Source of the DNA: UBA1181 sp045601045
GTDB taxonomy: Bacteria > Bacteroidota > Bacteroidia > Bacteroidales > Paludibacteraceae
Assembly: GCA_045601045.1 (NCBI GenBank)
Contig: JAZRZA010000052.1
Location: forward strand, 1-33,568
Direction of reading: 5' to 3'
DNA: 33,568 nt
The notes under the pieces were generated by a model, which saw only the letters and a program-made list of their open reading frames with translations, did no database searches and had not been told where the DNA came from. The translations under genes and the position numbers were made by a program. This document shows, one piece after another, positions 8,424-17,174 of this stretch; positions within the stretch are counted from its first letter, which is position 1; every line of letters starts with the position of its first letter.

Positions 8424-9506
8424 TTATTCTCGTTTGATAATTTGTGATTCATTAGGATGGAATGGATTGTAGCGTTTCCAAAGGTGGAGGGCCTCTAAAA
8501 TCTTTTGGTTCTCATCCACAGAGATGTAATCCTCATACTCTTTGGGGAAGGCATCTTTGAAGAGCTCATAGGAGAATGCCTCGAAATAACCACCGGCGAT
8601 AAGTTTGGATTGGTAATCAAATAGGTAATTTGGATTATCCTCTTTCCGTTTCTCCTCGTAGGCTTTGACGACGTCTATCCTTAATTGGATAAGATCCTTT
8701 ATCGAAAAGGTATCTTTTTTCGCTTCCTTGAGGGCGAAAAAGGTCTTTCTGGCCGCTATTTCATAATCGATTTCAATCGGGTATTCGACGATCCGAAGCC
8801 CTTTCATCCGAATCTTTTTATTGGTGAGGAAGAAATGAAGGGTGGAATCGTTTGCCTGGACGAGAGCGTGGTTCAATGTTTTCACCATGTAATTTTGCAT
8901 TTGAGGGTTGCGTCCATCCTTGGACATGAGGAGAAAAGCCTCTCCGTAGATCAATCCCCAGATAGGTTCCTGTGAGCCCAAGAGTATCGATGAGGCGCGG
9001 AAATAGGGGGAAGGATAGTCTGGCTCCACTTCGATGGCCTTCTCGTACATCAAGATGGCGTCATAGTATTGGCTCTCATTCAAAAGCATGGTGCCTTTTT
9101 CCATGTAGAGACATCCTGATTTCGGGAATTTCTTCAGACCTTTGTCATAGCTGGCTGTCGCCTCCTTCTTTTTGCCCATGTAATCGTAAGAGTTTCCTTG
9201 CAGTTGGTACAATTTCTCATCTGCTTCAGGGCTTTTTTCCAACTTTTTTGTGAGGGCGATCACCTCGTCGAATTGTTGCAGCGTATGTTTCGCCACGCAT
9301 ATTTCGTAGTTGAGGACATAATTCTTTGGGTATTTTTCCGCAAGTTTAGTCAGAATCTCCACAGAACGTTCAGCTTGGCCTTGGTCACACAGTGTGATGG
9401 CCTCCTTTATCTGCTCGACTTCCGCTGGGGAGAACTTTTTATCTGCCCTGGCGACGACTGATAGCACTGCAAAAAGCATCAAGATGATCCATTTGTTCTG
9501 TTTCAT
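8424..9506 (-). CDS. Exported tetratricopeptide-repeat protein
   Basis: This 360-residue protein has a Sec signal (MKQNKWIILMLFAVLSVVARA) and then TPR units over about residues 25-200, for example DEKLYQLQGNSYDYMGKKKEA and ILMYEKAIEVEPDYPSPYF. The C-terminal 160 residues are not obviously repetitive. It has no lipobox, so it is probably periplasmic. TPR proteins act as protein-binding scaffolds; the partner here is unknown. It sits 22 bases downstream of the large TPR gene and 5 bases upstream of the small exported gene, well inside one operon. Confidence 0.85.
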   Translation of the reverse strand: MKQNKWIILMLFAVLSVVARADKKFSPAEVEQIKEAITLCDQGQAERSVEILTKLAEKYPKNYVLNYEICVAKHTLQQFDEVIALTKKLEKSPEADEKLYQLQGNSYDYMGKKKEATASYDKGLKKFPKSGCLYMEKGTMLLNESQYYDAILMYEKAIEVEPDYPSPYFRASSILLGSQEPIWGLIYGEAFLLMSKDGRNPQMQNYMVKTLNHALVQANDSTLHFFLTNKKIRMKGLRIVEYPIEIDYEIAARKTFFALKEAKKDTFSIKDLIQLRIDVVKAYEEKRKEDNPNYLFDYQSKLIAGGYFEAFSYELFKDAFPKEYEDYISVDENQKILEALHLWKRYNPFHPNESQIIKRE

Positions 9507-9528
9507 ATCTCTATAGTTTTGAGGGTTA

Positions 9529-11730
9529 TTATTCGTTACTTTTAAAATAGGCCTGATCTACGACCAAAGGAAGAAGAGCTTCGTCCACATGGTTCTTTTG
9601 TAGTAATGCGTTGTCTTGCTCCATCATTTCGGAGAAGCGTTTGGTGTCACCCGCCAACTTTTTCAGACAGTTCGCATAGCATTGTACCGCCTCTTGGGTA
9701 TTGTTCAAAGCCAATTGGATGTGTCCTAAATTCATCCAATCGTGCTGATCTCTCTCATTCTCCGCGATTTTTGACGCATATTTTTCCGCCTGTTGCAATT
9801 TTCCGATGGAGAGGGCGCACCATGCGATAGGGCGCCAAACCTTCTTGTCGCTTCCCGAAAGGTACTCCACTTTGAAAAGCGTGTTGAGTGCCTCTTCGTA
9901 TCTTTCCAATTCGATAAGGCAATGCCCGATGTTGAGTTGGATATTCAAATCGTCCGCATCCAATTGTTCCGCCTCTCGGAAGTAGTGGAGGGCCTTCTCC
10001 GTGTTCCTTAAAAGTTTATGGCAGGTTGCGATCTTCTTGATCGTCCAGATGTTACCCGTCTTGATGGTGTCGGATTTCTCGTAGTAAGAGAGCGCTTGCT
10101 CATAATCGCCGCTCTTTTGGTGGCAGAAGCCGCATTTTTGCAACAACTCTGTGTTGTTGGCCTCCTTTTCGAGCAATACCTCAAACACCATTCTGGCCTC
10201 CTCGTAAAACTCCTTCTTGAAGTAAAGTTCGCTCAAACTTCGTAGAATAGCGGTTTTCTCTGGAATGAAATCCATAAAAAAGCTCTTGTGGAAATAGAGT
10301 TTCCATTTGAACAGATCGATGAAATCAGCCGTGTGTCGACCCAATTTCAAGAATCGGTAAAGGTCTTGGATATATTGGTTGCTAATGTTCTCACGTTTCA
10401 CTTCGCCGCCCAACTTGTTCATGTCCGCGCCCATCTCTTTGATTTGATCAGCCTCCGCTTGGAAGGATTGGGTGAGCATTTGTTTCTGGTCGTCTGGAAT
10501 ATGGGCTAAACTGATGACCATCGAATATTTGTCCGAATTGCAGAATATTGGACTGCTCAACACATTGTGGAACAATGAATTGGACAACTCGTTGGAGAAG
10601 AAGGAAGGCGTTTGGGAGTGGATGTCGAAAGGTCGGAACCAGTTGGCTGTTTCGTTGAAGAAGGAGAATCCTTTCATCTCCTTGAAGGTGCCAAGGAATA
10701 CGTCCGATCCTTCCAATTGCATTTCCGAGAATTGTTGGATTTTATCAGAAATACTATTCTTGTCGATGATGTTTTGCCACTCCGGATTGGCATCCATGGT
10801 GGGTTTCCCCGATTTGATCCAATCGTCAATCTTCAGCTTCTCCTTGATGATGGGGGTGAGTTTCGCCATCTCTGGCAGTATCACCTCGTTGATCTGTTGG
10901 GTGATCTTTTCCGTCTCTTTGCTACGGATGATTTGTAGGAATATATCTCTCAGATTCTCTCCAACCTCTTTGCGAGCGCTCCAGGCGATGATTCTGTCGT
11001 GGAGGTTCCTGTAGATGGGGAGTCTGCTGTTGTGGATGTAGGCGCAAAGCGCGAAACCAGTGATGGCGCGCTGCTTTACCTGTTCCGAAACGCTCAATTC
11101 GTATGTGTCGATCATCACCATGAATTTGCGCTCGTCAAACACCCGCATGAGGCTGAGTGTCATGGCGGAGACCATCAGACATTGGTCACACCAGTAAATC
11201 TCCTCGTCGGTGCAGATATTGGTGATGTCGTGGAGTTGCGGTTCGGAGAGTTTGTCGTTCATCCATAGATGGTCGAAAATTTGGTTGCCGAATTCCTCAT
11301 GCGCGCGAAGCGCCTCTCTGTTTTCCGAAAGATTCTTTTTGAGGAATTCCACGCTCTCCGCGGAGAGTCGGGTGGCTATCTCTTCGGGAGTAGGGATGGA
11401 TCTGTTTTGTATCCCTCTCTTGTAAGAGTAGAGAAACGTTTGGGATTGTTGGGTGAAAATACCTTCCCGCACTACATCTGCCAATTCTAGAATGTCGATT
11501 CTCAATTGGTTGTAGATTTTGTTCTGCTCCTTGTCCTTGGTGCCGTTCAATGCGTATTGAAGCATATACTGGTAAGTCGTCTCCAAATTTCGGCATCGGT
11601 CCACCCATTCGCCATTCTGCGATAGATCCAAGAGAGTGTGGAGCAGTTGGAAGGCGGGCATGAGTCTTTTTTCGATCACGTGGGTGGTCAAATCCCTGTA
11701 TAGCGTCTCTATCTCTTTATTGGTCATCAT
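9529..11730 (-). CDS. Large cytoplasmic TPR protein
   Basis: This 733-residue protein has no signal peptide or membrane segment. The first 490 residues are a helical region I cannot assign to a family. TPR units occupy about residues 494-700 (for example LYFKKEFYEEARMVFEVLL, GDYEQALSYYEKS, LERYEEALNTLFKVE). The start is one base after the stop of the UPF0104-type membrane gene, so the two are tightly coupled. A second Met follows at once (MMTNKEIE), so the start could be 11727. It may be a cytoplasmic adaptor for the membrane protein; this is inference from spacing only. Confidence 0.88.
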   Translation of the reverse strand: MMTNKEIETLYRDLTTHVIEKRLMPAFQLLHTLLDLSQNGEWVDRCRNLETTYQYMLQYALNGTKDKEQNKIYNQLRIDILELADVVREGIFTQQSQTFLYSYKRGIQNRSIPTPEEIATRLSAESVEFLKKNLSENREALRAHEEFGNQIFDHLWMNDKLSEPQLHDITNICTDEEIYWCDQCLMVSAMTLSLMRVFDERKFMVMIDTYELSVSEQVKQRAITGFALCAYIHNSRLPIYRNLHDRIIAWSARKEVGENLRDIFLQIIRSKETEKITQQINEVILPEMAKLTPIIKEKLKIDDWIKSGKPTMDANPEWQNIIDKNSISDKIQQFSEMQLEGSDVFLGTFKEMKGFSFFNETANWFRPFDIHSQTPSFFSNELSNSLFHNVLSSPIFCNSDKYSMVISLAHIPDDQKQMLTQSFQAEADQIKEMGADMNKLGGEVKRENISNQYIQDLYRFLKLGRHTADFIDLFKWKLYFHKSFFMDFIPEKTAILRSLSELYFKKEFYEEARMVFEVLLEKEANNTELLQKCGFCHQKSGDYEQALSYYEKSDTIKTGNIWTIKKIATCHKLLRNTEKALHYFREAEQLDADDLNIQLNIGHCLIELERYEEALNTLFKVEYLSGSDKKVWRPIAWCALSIGKLQQAEKYASKIAENERDQHDWMNLGHIQLALNNTQEAVQCYANCLKKLAGDTKRFSEMMEQDNALLQKNHVDEALLPLVVDQAYFKSNE

Positions 11731-11731
11731 C

Positions 11732-12724
11732 TTACTTCTGGGTCTCTTTTTTCTTGTTCAAAAATGACATGGCCACCATGGCTAATCCACCGACCACGAT
11801 CAACATGATGGTTTGGGATCCGTGCACCAAGAGGGCGAATGTCTGCGCCTCCTCCTCCTGAACGCCGTAGAGAAGTAGGGTGCTGATGACCATGAAATGC
11901 CATGCGCCCAACCCTCCTTGGACAGGGGCGATGATGCCAAGACTACCCATGATGAAGGCGGAAAGTCCGCATAGCATGCTCAAATTCTCTGTGAAATCGA
12001 ATGCGAAGAAACAGAGATAGAACATGAAGTAGTAGCAGATGAATATTAAAATGGAGTAGAGGATGAACAATCCTTTTTGCTCCAATTTGAGAACGGATTT
12101 AAGTCCGTTCAGAACATTCATGCCTAGTCCTTTCACTTTGGCGAAAAGAGAGGATGCCATGATTTTTTCCCTGAATATGTACGGGATGAGGATCAGAGCC
12201 GCCAGGATGGCCCACATGAGCGGATTGGTCAGTAGGTTGAAGAGTCCCTCTATCAGGTTGTATTGCTCCGCGAATTGCATGATCTCGTTGTATTGCAACA
12301 AGATGGTCAAGGCGATGAAGATCAGTTCCACGATGATGTCCACGCTTCTGTCCACGATCAGCGTGCCGATCAGTTCCGTAAAGGGAACCCCCTCATATTT
12401 CTTCACCAATCCGCAACGGGCGATCTCTCCGGCGCGTGGCACCAAGTAGTTGATACAGTAGCCGGCCATCACTGCCCCGTATATATTCCAAAGGTTTACC
12501 TTCTTGCCCAATGGGTCGATCAGCATTTTCCAACGGACTGCCCTCAAAAAATGGCTTAATAGGGCGATGAAGAGAGGTAATATGATCCAAACCATATTTG
12601 CCTCTTTGGCTTTTTCCATTAGGTCCGTCAAGTTTTGTCCTTGGTAAACATACCAAAAGATCAAGATGCCTAATCCCAAGGAGAAGACGACTTTTAGTAT
12701 CGTGTTGATTGTCTCTTTTTTCAT
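11732..12724 (-). CDS. UPF0104 / lysylphosphatidylglycerol-synthase-type membrane protein (flippase-like)
   Basis: This 330-residue integral membrane protein has about 7-8 hydrophobic segments. It matches the LPG_synthase_TM family (PF03706), including the diagnostic late motif PVQGGLGAWHF and the early LRAVRWKMLI. Older annotations of such proteins as dolichol-P-glucose synthetases are misleading; the MprF membrane domain is a lipid flippase, but the stand-alone versions have no settled function. The soluble aminoacyltransferase domain of MprF is absent. It heads an operon with a large TPR protein, an exported TPR protein and a small exported protein, and is divergent from rsmA. A TAAATTTG -7 box lies 19 bases upstream of the ATG. 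Confidence 0.88.
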   Translation of the reverse strand: MKKETINTILKVVFSLGLGILIFWYVYQGQNLTDLMEKAKEANMVWIILPLFIALLSHFLRAVRWKMLIDPLGKKVNLWNIYGAVMAGYCINYLVPRAGEIARCGLVKKYEGVPFTELIGTLIVDRSVDIIVELIFIALTILLQYNEIMQFAEQYNLIEGLFNLLTNPLMWAILAALILIPYIFREKIMASSLFAKVKGLGMNVLNGLKSVLKLEQKGLFILYSILIFICYYFMFYLCFFAFDFTENLSMLCGLSAFIMGSLGIIAPVQGGLGAWHFMVISTLLLYGVQEEEAQTFALLVHGSQTIMLIVVGGLAMVAMSFLNKKKETQK

Positions 12725-12743
12725 TATTGTATTGTTTCTTCCG

Positions 12744-12751
12744 CAAATTTA
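12744..12751 (-). promoter_or_regulatory. Bacteroidetes -7 box (TAAATTTG) for the UPF0104/TPR operon
   Basis: A perfect TAnnTTTG on the minus strand, close upstream of the first gene of the operon. It is back to back with the rsmA promoter. Confidence 0.6.
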
Positions 12752-12770
12752 GGAATATTTGGCGTTACTA

Positions 12771-12801
12771 TTGTGATTCCCAATGAAAAATTGTAATTTT
12801 G
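12771..12801 (+). promoter_or_regulatory. Promoter of the rsmA-corA-obgE-pgeF run
   Basis: A TTG at 12771-12773 is followed after 20 bases by a perfect TAATTTTG (12794-12801), matching the Bacteroidetes -33/-7 layout. It lies 36 bases before the rsmA ATG. Confidence 0.65.
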
Positions 12802-12837
12802 TGCCACTTGAAATCATAGAACAAAAAGAGATGGATT

Positions 12838-13644
12838 ATGACAGTTACGCCCAAGAAATCTCTCGGGCAACACTTTTTGAAGGATCAAAACATTGCTCGG
12901 GCAATAGCAGATAGTTTACAACTGACCACTCCGACGAAAGTCCTGGAGATTGGTCCTGGTATGGGTGTTTTGACCCAATATTTGCTGCAAAACGAACTGG
13001 TTGACCTCAAAGTAGTGGAACTGGACAAAGAGTCGGTCTCCTACCTGAATGTGAATTTTCCAGCCTTGGCTGGCCGCATTTTGGCGGAAGATTTCCTGAA
13101 GTTGGATTTGAATAAGATTTACCCCGAAGGCGATTATTGCGTCATCGGCAACTATCCCTACAACATTTCCAGTCAAATCTTTTTCAAGGTTTTGGATAAC
13201 CGCGACCGCATCCCTGTCTGCTCTGGTATGATCCAGAAGGAGGTGGCGGAGCGAATGGCATCCAAACCTGGCTGCAAGGCTTACGGCATCTTGAGCGTCT
13301 TGATGCAGGCCTTCTATGATATTGAGTATCTATTCACCGTGCATGAGCACGTTTTCGACCCTCCTCCCAAGGTGAAATCGGCGGTGATTCGAATGCGTAG
13401 AAATGGGGTGAGCAGTTTGGGCTGCGACGAGAAATTATTTGTTCGTGTCGTTAAAACAGCTTTTAACCAGCGCCGAAAGATGTTACGTAATTCGTTACAG
13501 ACGCTGTTAGGAAAGGATAATCCGGTCTTTTCCGACGCGATCTTTATGAAGCGCCCGGAGCAATTGAGCGTTCCTGATTTTATTGGTTTGACCAATTTGG
13601 TCGAAAAATCAATGCCGAAGGAGTTGGATGAAAAAAGTGAATAA
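12838..13644 (+). CDS. rsmA: 16S rRNA (adenine(1518)-N6/adenine(1519)-N6)-dimethyltransferase
   Basis: This 268-residue enzyme dimethylates two adjacent adenines in the 3' hairpin of 16S rRNA during late small-subunit assembly, using S-adenosylmethionine. Diagnostic signals are the N-terminal KKSLGQHFLKD, SAM motif VLEIGPGMG at 35-43 and the adenine-site motif NYPYNIS at 105-111 (usually NLPYNIS). The C-terminal helical domain is complete. An ATG at 12831 is out of frame, so the start at 12838 is retained. The gene is first in its run and its stop shares one base with the corA start. Confidence 0.96.
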   Translation: MTVTPKKSLGQHFLKDQNIARAIADSLQLTTPTKVLEIGPGMGVLTQYLLQNELVDLKVVELDKESVSYLNVNFPALAGRILAEDFLKLDLNKIYPEGDYCVIGNYPYNISSQIFFKVLDNRDRIPVCSGMIQKEVAERMASKPGCKAYGILSVLMQAFYDIEYLFTVHEHVFDPPPKVKSAVIRMRRNGVSSLGCDEKLFVRVVKTAFNQRRKMLRNSLQTLLGKDNPVFSDAIFMKRPEQLSVPDFIGLTNLVEKSMPKELDEKSE

Positions 13645-14642
13645 TGATGGAGGAGAATAAGAATAAAGAGGCACAGCAGCCTCAACAACCGCAACAACAA
13701 GTCCGATTGTTCTATTTTGAGAATGGACGTCTGAAAATAGCGAGGGATATCGCCATCCTGAAGGAGGTGCCCTTGAACAATTTCGTGTGGATCGACTTGA
13801 ATCATGTGGCACCGGAGACGGAGAGCCAGTTGGAGCAATTTTTGAAGATCTACATCCAAGAGGAGGAGGAGATGGAGGAGATCGAGATGTCCTCTCGTTT
13901 CATCGAGACGGATGACACCTTGGTGGCCAATGCTAATTTCCTATTGGATACATACGAGAAGGAGACGGTATCATTCATTTTGAAGAATGGCATCATGGTC
14001 TCCGTCCGTGAGAACGATTATCTGAAATCATTCAACGATACGGTGAAGAAACTCTTCGCCAACCCCCGAAACTATCCTACGGGTTACCATATTTTCGTGG
14101 CCCTGTTGGAGACACGTGTGGAGTATGACGCGGATATGATCGAGGACGCCACGAAGGCGATTACCGGCTTGAGCCAGAATTTGACCACGGCGAAGAAGGT
14201 GGACGAGAATGTCCTTTTGGACATCAAGAACATGCAGGAGCGTGTCATGCACCTTAGAGAGAACATCGTCGATAAACACCGTGTTCTCTCCAGCATCTTG
14301 CGAAGTGACTTGGTGCCTGAGGATTTGAAGCCTCGTTTGAGCATGGTGATCAAGGACGTCAACTCTTTGGTGGAACACATCAAGTTCGGTTTCGACCGTT
14401 TGGATTACTTGCAGGATACCTTCCTCGGTTTGGTTAACATCGAGCAGAATAAGATCATCAAGATATTTACCATCATCTCCATCGTATTCATGCCGCCGAC
14501 ATTGATCGCGAGTATGTATGGAATGAACTTCGATTATATGCCGGAGCTTCATTGGCGATTGGGCTATCCTTTCGCGCTGCTCATGATGTTGCTTGTGGCG
14601 GTGGGCGTTGTTGTTTGGTTTAAGAAGAAAAATTGGTTGTAA
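13644..14642 (+). CDS. corA: CorA-type magnesium/divalent metal channel
   Basis: This 332-residue protein has a large N-terminal cytoplasmic domain and two C-terminal membrane helices. The signature GMN loop is at 293-295 (SMYGMNFDY) between them, and the tail is basic (FKKKNWL). CorA pentamers admit Mg2+ (also Co2+/Ni2+) down the membrane potential. Residues 8-20 are unusually rich in Gln and Pro (EAQQPQQPQQQ), a linker not needed for the fold. Translation is coupled to rsmA (TAATG), with the alternative Met at 13647 directly after the first. Confidence 0.92.
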   Translation: MMEENKNKEAQQPQQPQQQVRLFYFENGRLKIARDIAILKEVPLNNFVWIDLNHVAPETESQLEQFLKIYIQEEEEMEEIEMSSRFIETDDTLVANANFLLDTYEKETVSFILKNGIMVSVRENDYLKSFNDTVKKLFANPRNYPTGYHIFVALLETRVEYDADMIEDATKAITGLSQNLTTAKKVDENVLLDIKNMQERVMHLRENIVDKHRVLSSILRSDLVPEDLKPRLSMVIKDVNSLVEHIKFGFDRLDYLQDTFLGLVNIEQNKIIKIFTIISIVFMPPTLIASMYGMNFDYMPELHWRLGYPFALLMMLLVAVGVVVWFKKKNWL

Positions 14643-14662
14643 TAGCATCATAATATACCGTT

Positions 14663-15769
14663 ATGGCAGAAACGAACTTTGTCGATTACGTTAAGATCTA
14701 TTGCCGCTCTGGAAAGGGTGGTGCTGGATCTGCCCATTTGCGTCGTGAGAAATATACGCCCAAGGGAGGCCCTGATGGCGGAGATGGCGGTCGTGGCGGC
14801 CACATTATCCTAAGGGGAAATAAGAACTATTGGACCTTGATCCACTTAAAGTTTGAACGTCATATCATGGCGGGTCATGGCGGTAGTGGAAGTTCAAGCC
14901 GTAGTTTCGGCGCCGACGGTGAAGATAAGATCATTGATGTGCCTTGCGGAACAGTGGTCTATGATGCGGACAATGGCGAGTTCCTTTGTGATGTCACCGA
15001 GGATGGACAAGAGGTGATTCTCTTGAAGGGAGGCCGTGGTGGATTGGGTAACTGGCACTTTAAGTCGGCTACCAACCAGACGCCTCGTTTCGCTCAGCCA
15101 GGAGAACCCGCTATTGAGAAGAATATTATTTTGGAGTTGAAGGTGTTGGCTGATGTGGGTTTGGTCGGATTCCCGAATGCGGGAAAATCCACTTTGTTGT
15201 CTTCCATATCGGCTGCCAAACCTAAGATCGCCAACTATCCATTTACCACATTGGAACCCAACTTGGGTATTGTCGCGTACCGTGACGGTAAATCGTTCGC
15301 CATGGCCGATATCCCGGGTATTATTGAGGGTGCCTCGGAGGGAAAGGGCATCGGACTCCGCTTTTTGCGCCACATTGAACGCAATGCCATTCTTCTCTTC
15401 TTGATTCCTGGCGATACCGATGACGTGATGAAGGAGTACGAGATATTGTTGAATGAATTGGAGCAGTACAACCCTGAATTGCTCCAGAAACAGCGTATCT
15501 TGGGTATCTCCAAGTGCGATATGCTCGACGAGGAGTTGATGGATGGTATCCGCAAGGAGTTGCCAACGGATGTTCCTTGCGTATTCTTCTCATCCATTAC
15601 AGGCTTCCATTTGACAGAGTTGAAAGATGTGATTTGGGAGGAGTTGAGCAAGGATGTGGATCGTCACATGACCATGACGCATCGTCCTATGGAGGTCGGC
15701 GGCTACGACGACGAAGAGGAGGAGTTTGAGATCGATGAGGATGATATTGAGATGGATTGGGACGAGTAA
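14663..15769 (+). CDS. obgE: Obg GTPase, ribosome assembly factor
   Basis: This 368-residue essential GTPase works in late 50S ribosomal subunit maturation and stress control. The glycine-rich Obg fold spans about residues 1-157 (GGPDGGDGGRGG), then the G domain: G1 GFPNAGKST at 169-177, G2 in NYPFTT at 191-196, G3 DIPG at 216-219, and G4 SKCD at 283-286 instead of the usual NKxD. The C-terminal tail is very acidic (YDDEEEEFEIDEDD), as in many Bacteroidetes homologues, and replaces the OCT domain of Gram-positive Obg. It starts 20 bases after corA and ends 3 bases before pgeF, so it belongs to the same run. Confidence 0.96.
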   Translation: MAETNFVDYVKIYCRSGKGGAGSAHLRREKYTPKGGPDGGDGGRGGHIILRGNKNYWTLIHLKFERHIMAGHGGSGSSSRSFGADGEDKIIDVPCGTVVYDADNGEFLCDVTEDGQEVILLKGGRGGLGNWHFKSATNQTPRFAQPGEPAIEKNIILELKVLADVGLVGFPNAGKSTLLSSISAAKPKIANYPFTTLEPNLGIVAYRDGKSFAMADIPGIIEGASEGKGIGLRFLRHIERNAILLFLIPGDTDDVMKEYEILLNELEQYNPELLQKQRILGISKCDMLDEELMDGIRKELPTDVPCVFFSSITGFHLTELKDVIWEELSKDVDRHMTMTHRPMEVGGYDDEEEEFEIDEDDIEMDWDE

Positions 15770-15772
15770 TTT

Positions 15773-16540
15773 ATGATTGCGGATAGTAGGAGACACGGAA
15801 GAATAATCACTTTCTTCACGGATAAGACAGGAGGCGTAAGCGAGGGAGCATACGCCTCCTTTAATTTGGGTTATTTCTCTGGGGACAAGCGTGACAATGT
15901 GGATCAAAACCGGGCCTTGCTTTGCCGTGAATTGGGACTTGAGAACCACCGTCTTGTGGTTCCTAATGAGGTGCATGGCGCCAAAGTGATGGTGGTTGAG
16001 GAGTCCGATTTGCAGATTCCTTCGGAGCAACGAGATGAGCGCTTTAAGTGTGATGCCTTGGTGACCCGTCAGCGGCAAGTCTGCTTGGGTGTAACGGTGG
16101 CAGATTGTCTCCCTGTGCTCTTCTTTGATGAAACGGCTGGGGTAGTGGCCGCGGCTCATGCGGGATGGAAGGGGATTGTCTCTGGTGTCTTGCCCGAAAC
16201 GGTGGCCGCCATGCGACGGATGGGTTCTCTGCCGGAAAATATCCATGCCGAGATTGGACCGTCGATATCCTGCGAATATTTTGAGGTGGGCGAGGAGGTG
16301 GTGGACCGATTCGCTGCATGTTTCAATAGTGACGAGATGAGCGGAATTGTCGATCGCTCCTATCCGAAACCACACCTAAACCTGCGGGAAGCCGTGCGCT
16401 TGCAGCTGGTCGCGGCACGTCTCTCCTCCGACCATATATGGTGCCATTCCGATTGTACCTATGGCTCCCCTCGCTTTTTTTCAGCCAGACGGGATGGATT
16501 CGCGTCAGGGCGTATGGTTGCGGGGGTGTTCCTTAATTAA
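15773..16540 (+). CDS. pgeF: Laccase-domain / peptidoglycan editing factor (YfiH/PgeF, LACC1 family)
   Basis: This 255-residue protein matches the DUF152/YfiH family. In E. coli PgeF prevents or removes misincorporated L-Ser in the peptidoglycan stem peptide; human LACC1 and several bacterial relatives are purine nucleoside enzymes. The zinc-binding triad is visible: His68 in NEVHGAKV, Cys112 in VADCLPVLF and His129 in AAAHAGWKG. Length is normal for the family. It lies 3 bases downstream of obgE and is last in the run; a promoter for the next run follows. Cytoplasmic location is expected because no signal peptide is present. Confidence 0.93.
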   Translation: MIADSRRHGRIITFFTDKTGGVSEGAYASFNLGYFSGDKRDNVDQNRALLCRELGLENHRLVVPNEVHGAKVMVVEESDLQIPSEQRDERFKCDALVTRQRQVCLGVTVADCLPVLFFDETAGVVAAAHAGWKGIVSGVLPETVAAMRRMGSLPENIHAEIGPSISCEYFEVGEEVVDRFAACFNSDEMSGIVDRSYPKPHLNLREAVRLQLVAARLSSDHIWCHSDCTYGSPRFFSARRDGFASGRMVAGVFLN

Positions 16541-16606
16541 GAATTATCGAGGGCGTATTTAACGCATTTTAAATTTATTTTCTGTCGTTCTTTGTTCTTT
16601 TTTTAT

Positions 16607-16614
16607 TAAGTTTG
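16607..16614 (+). promoter_or_regulatory. Bacteroidetes -7 box (TAAGTTTG) for the nitroreductase-to-floA run
   Basis: A perfect TAnnTTTG lies 23 bases before the nitroreductase ATG. A good -33 element is not evident. No other clean -7 box is visible before floA. Confidence 0.6.
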
Positions 16615-16637
16615 TACATAGAAATAGTTTTATCATT

Positions 16638-17162
16638 ATGGCATTTATTGATTTAGTAAAGCAGAGAAGAAGTATCCGTAAGTACGAAGCGAAACCCGTT
16701 GAGGAGGAGAAGTTGCAAGCCATTGTGAAGGCTGCCTTGATGGCTCCCTCTTCCAAGCGTTGTCAACCTTGGTATTTCGTGGTAGTGGACGATGCGGAGA
16801 CCATCGCGCAATTGTCGGTTTGCCGAGAGGCGGGTTCTAAATTTTTGGAGGGAGCTCCCGTGGCGATCGTCGTTTTGGCGGACAACACCGTGAGTGATGT
16901 CTGGACGGAGGATGCCTCCATCGCGACTGCTTATATGCAACTTCAAGCCGAGGATTTGGGTTTGGGAACTTGTTGGGTACAGGTTCGTAATAGAATGAAG
17001 GATGAGTCCCAAACAACGGAGTCTGTTGTCAAAAAGTTGATCAATGCTCCGGAAAACCTAAGCGTCGAGTGTATTCTTGGCGTAGGTTATAAGGGAGAAG
17101 AGAAGTCTCCTTTCGACGAATCTCGTTTGAAATTGGAGAGATTGGTGAAGAATAAGTTTTAA
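16638..17162 (+). CDS. Nitroreductase-family FMN oxidoreductase
   Basis: This 174-residue protein fits the short nitroreductase family (FMN-dependent, usually dimeric, NAD(P)H-oxidising). FMN-binding signals are RRSIRKY at 10-16 and APSSKRCQPW at 36-45; ECILGVGYKGEE near the C-terminus is typical of the family. Substrate cannot be told from sequence. It is the first gene of the run that continues to floA, 12 bases before the next gene's ATG. Cytoplasmic location is expected. Confidence 0.9.
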   Translation: MAFIDLVKQRRSIRKYEAKPVEEEKLQAIVKAALMAPSSKRCQPWYFVVVDDAETIAQLSVCREAGSKFLEGAPVAIVVLADNTVSDVWTEDASIATAYMQLQAEDLGLGTCWVQVRNRMKDESQTTESVVKKLINAPENLSVECILGVGYKGEEKSPFDESRLKLERLVKNKF

Positions 17163-17174
17163 AATTTGAATAAG

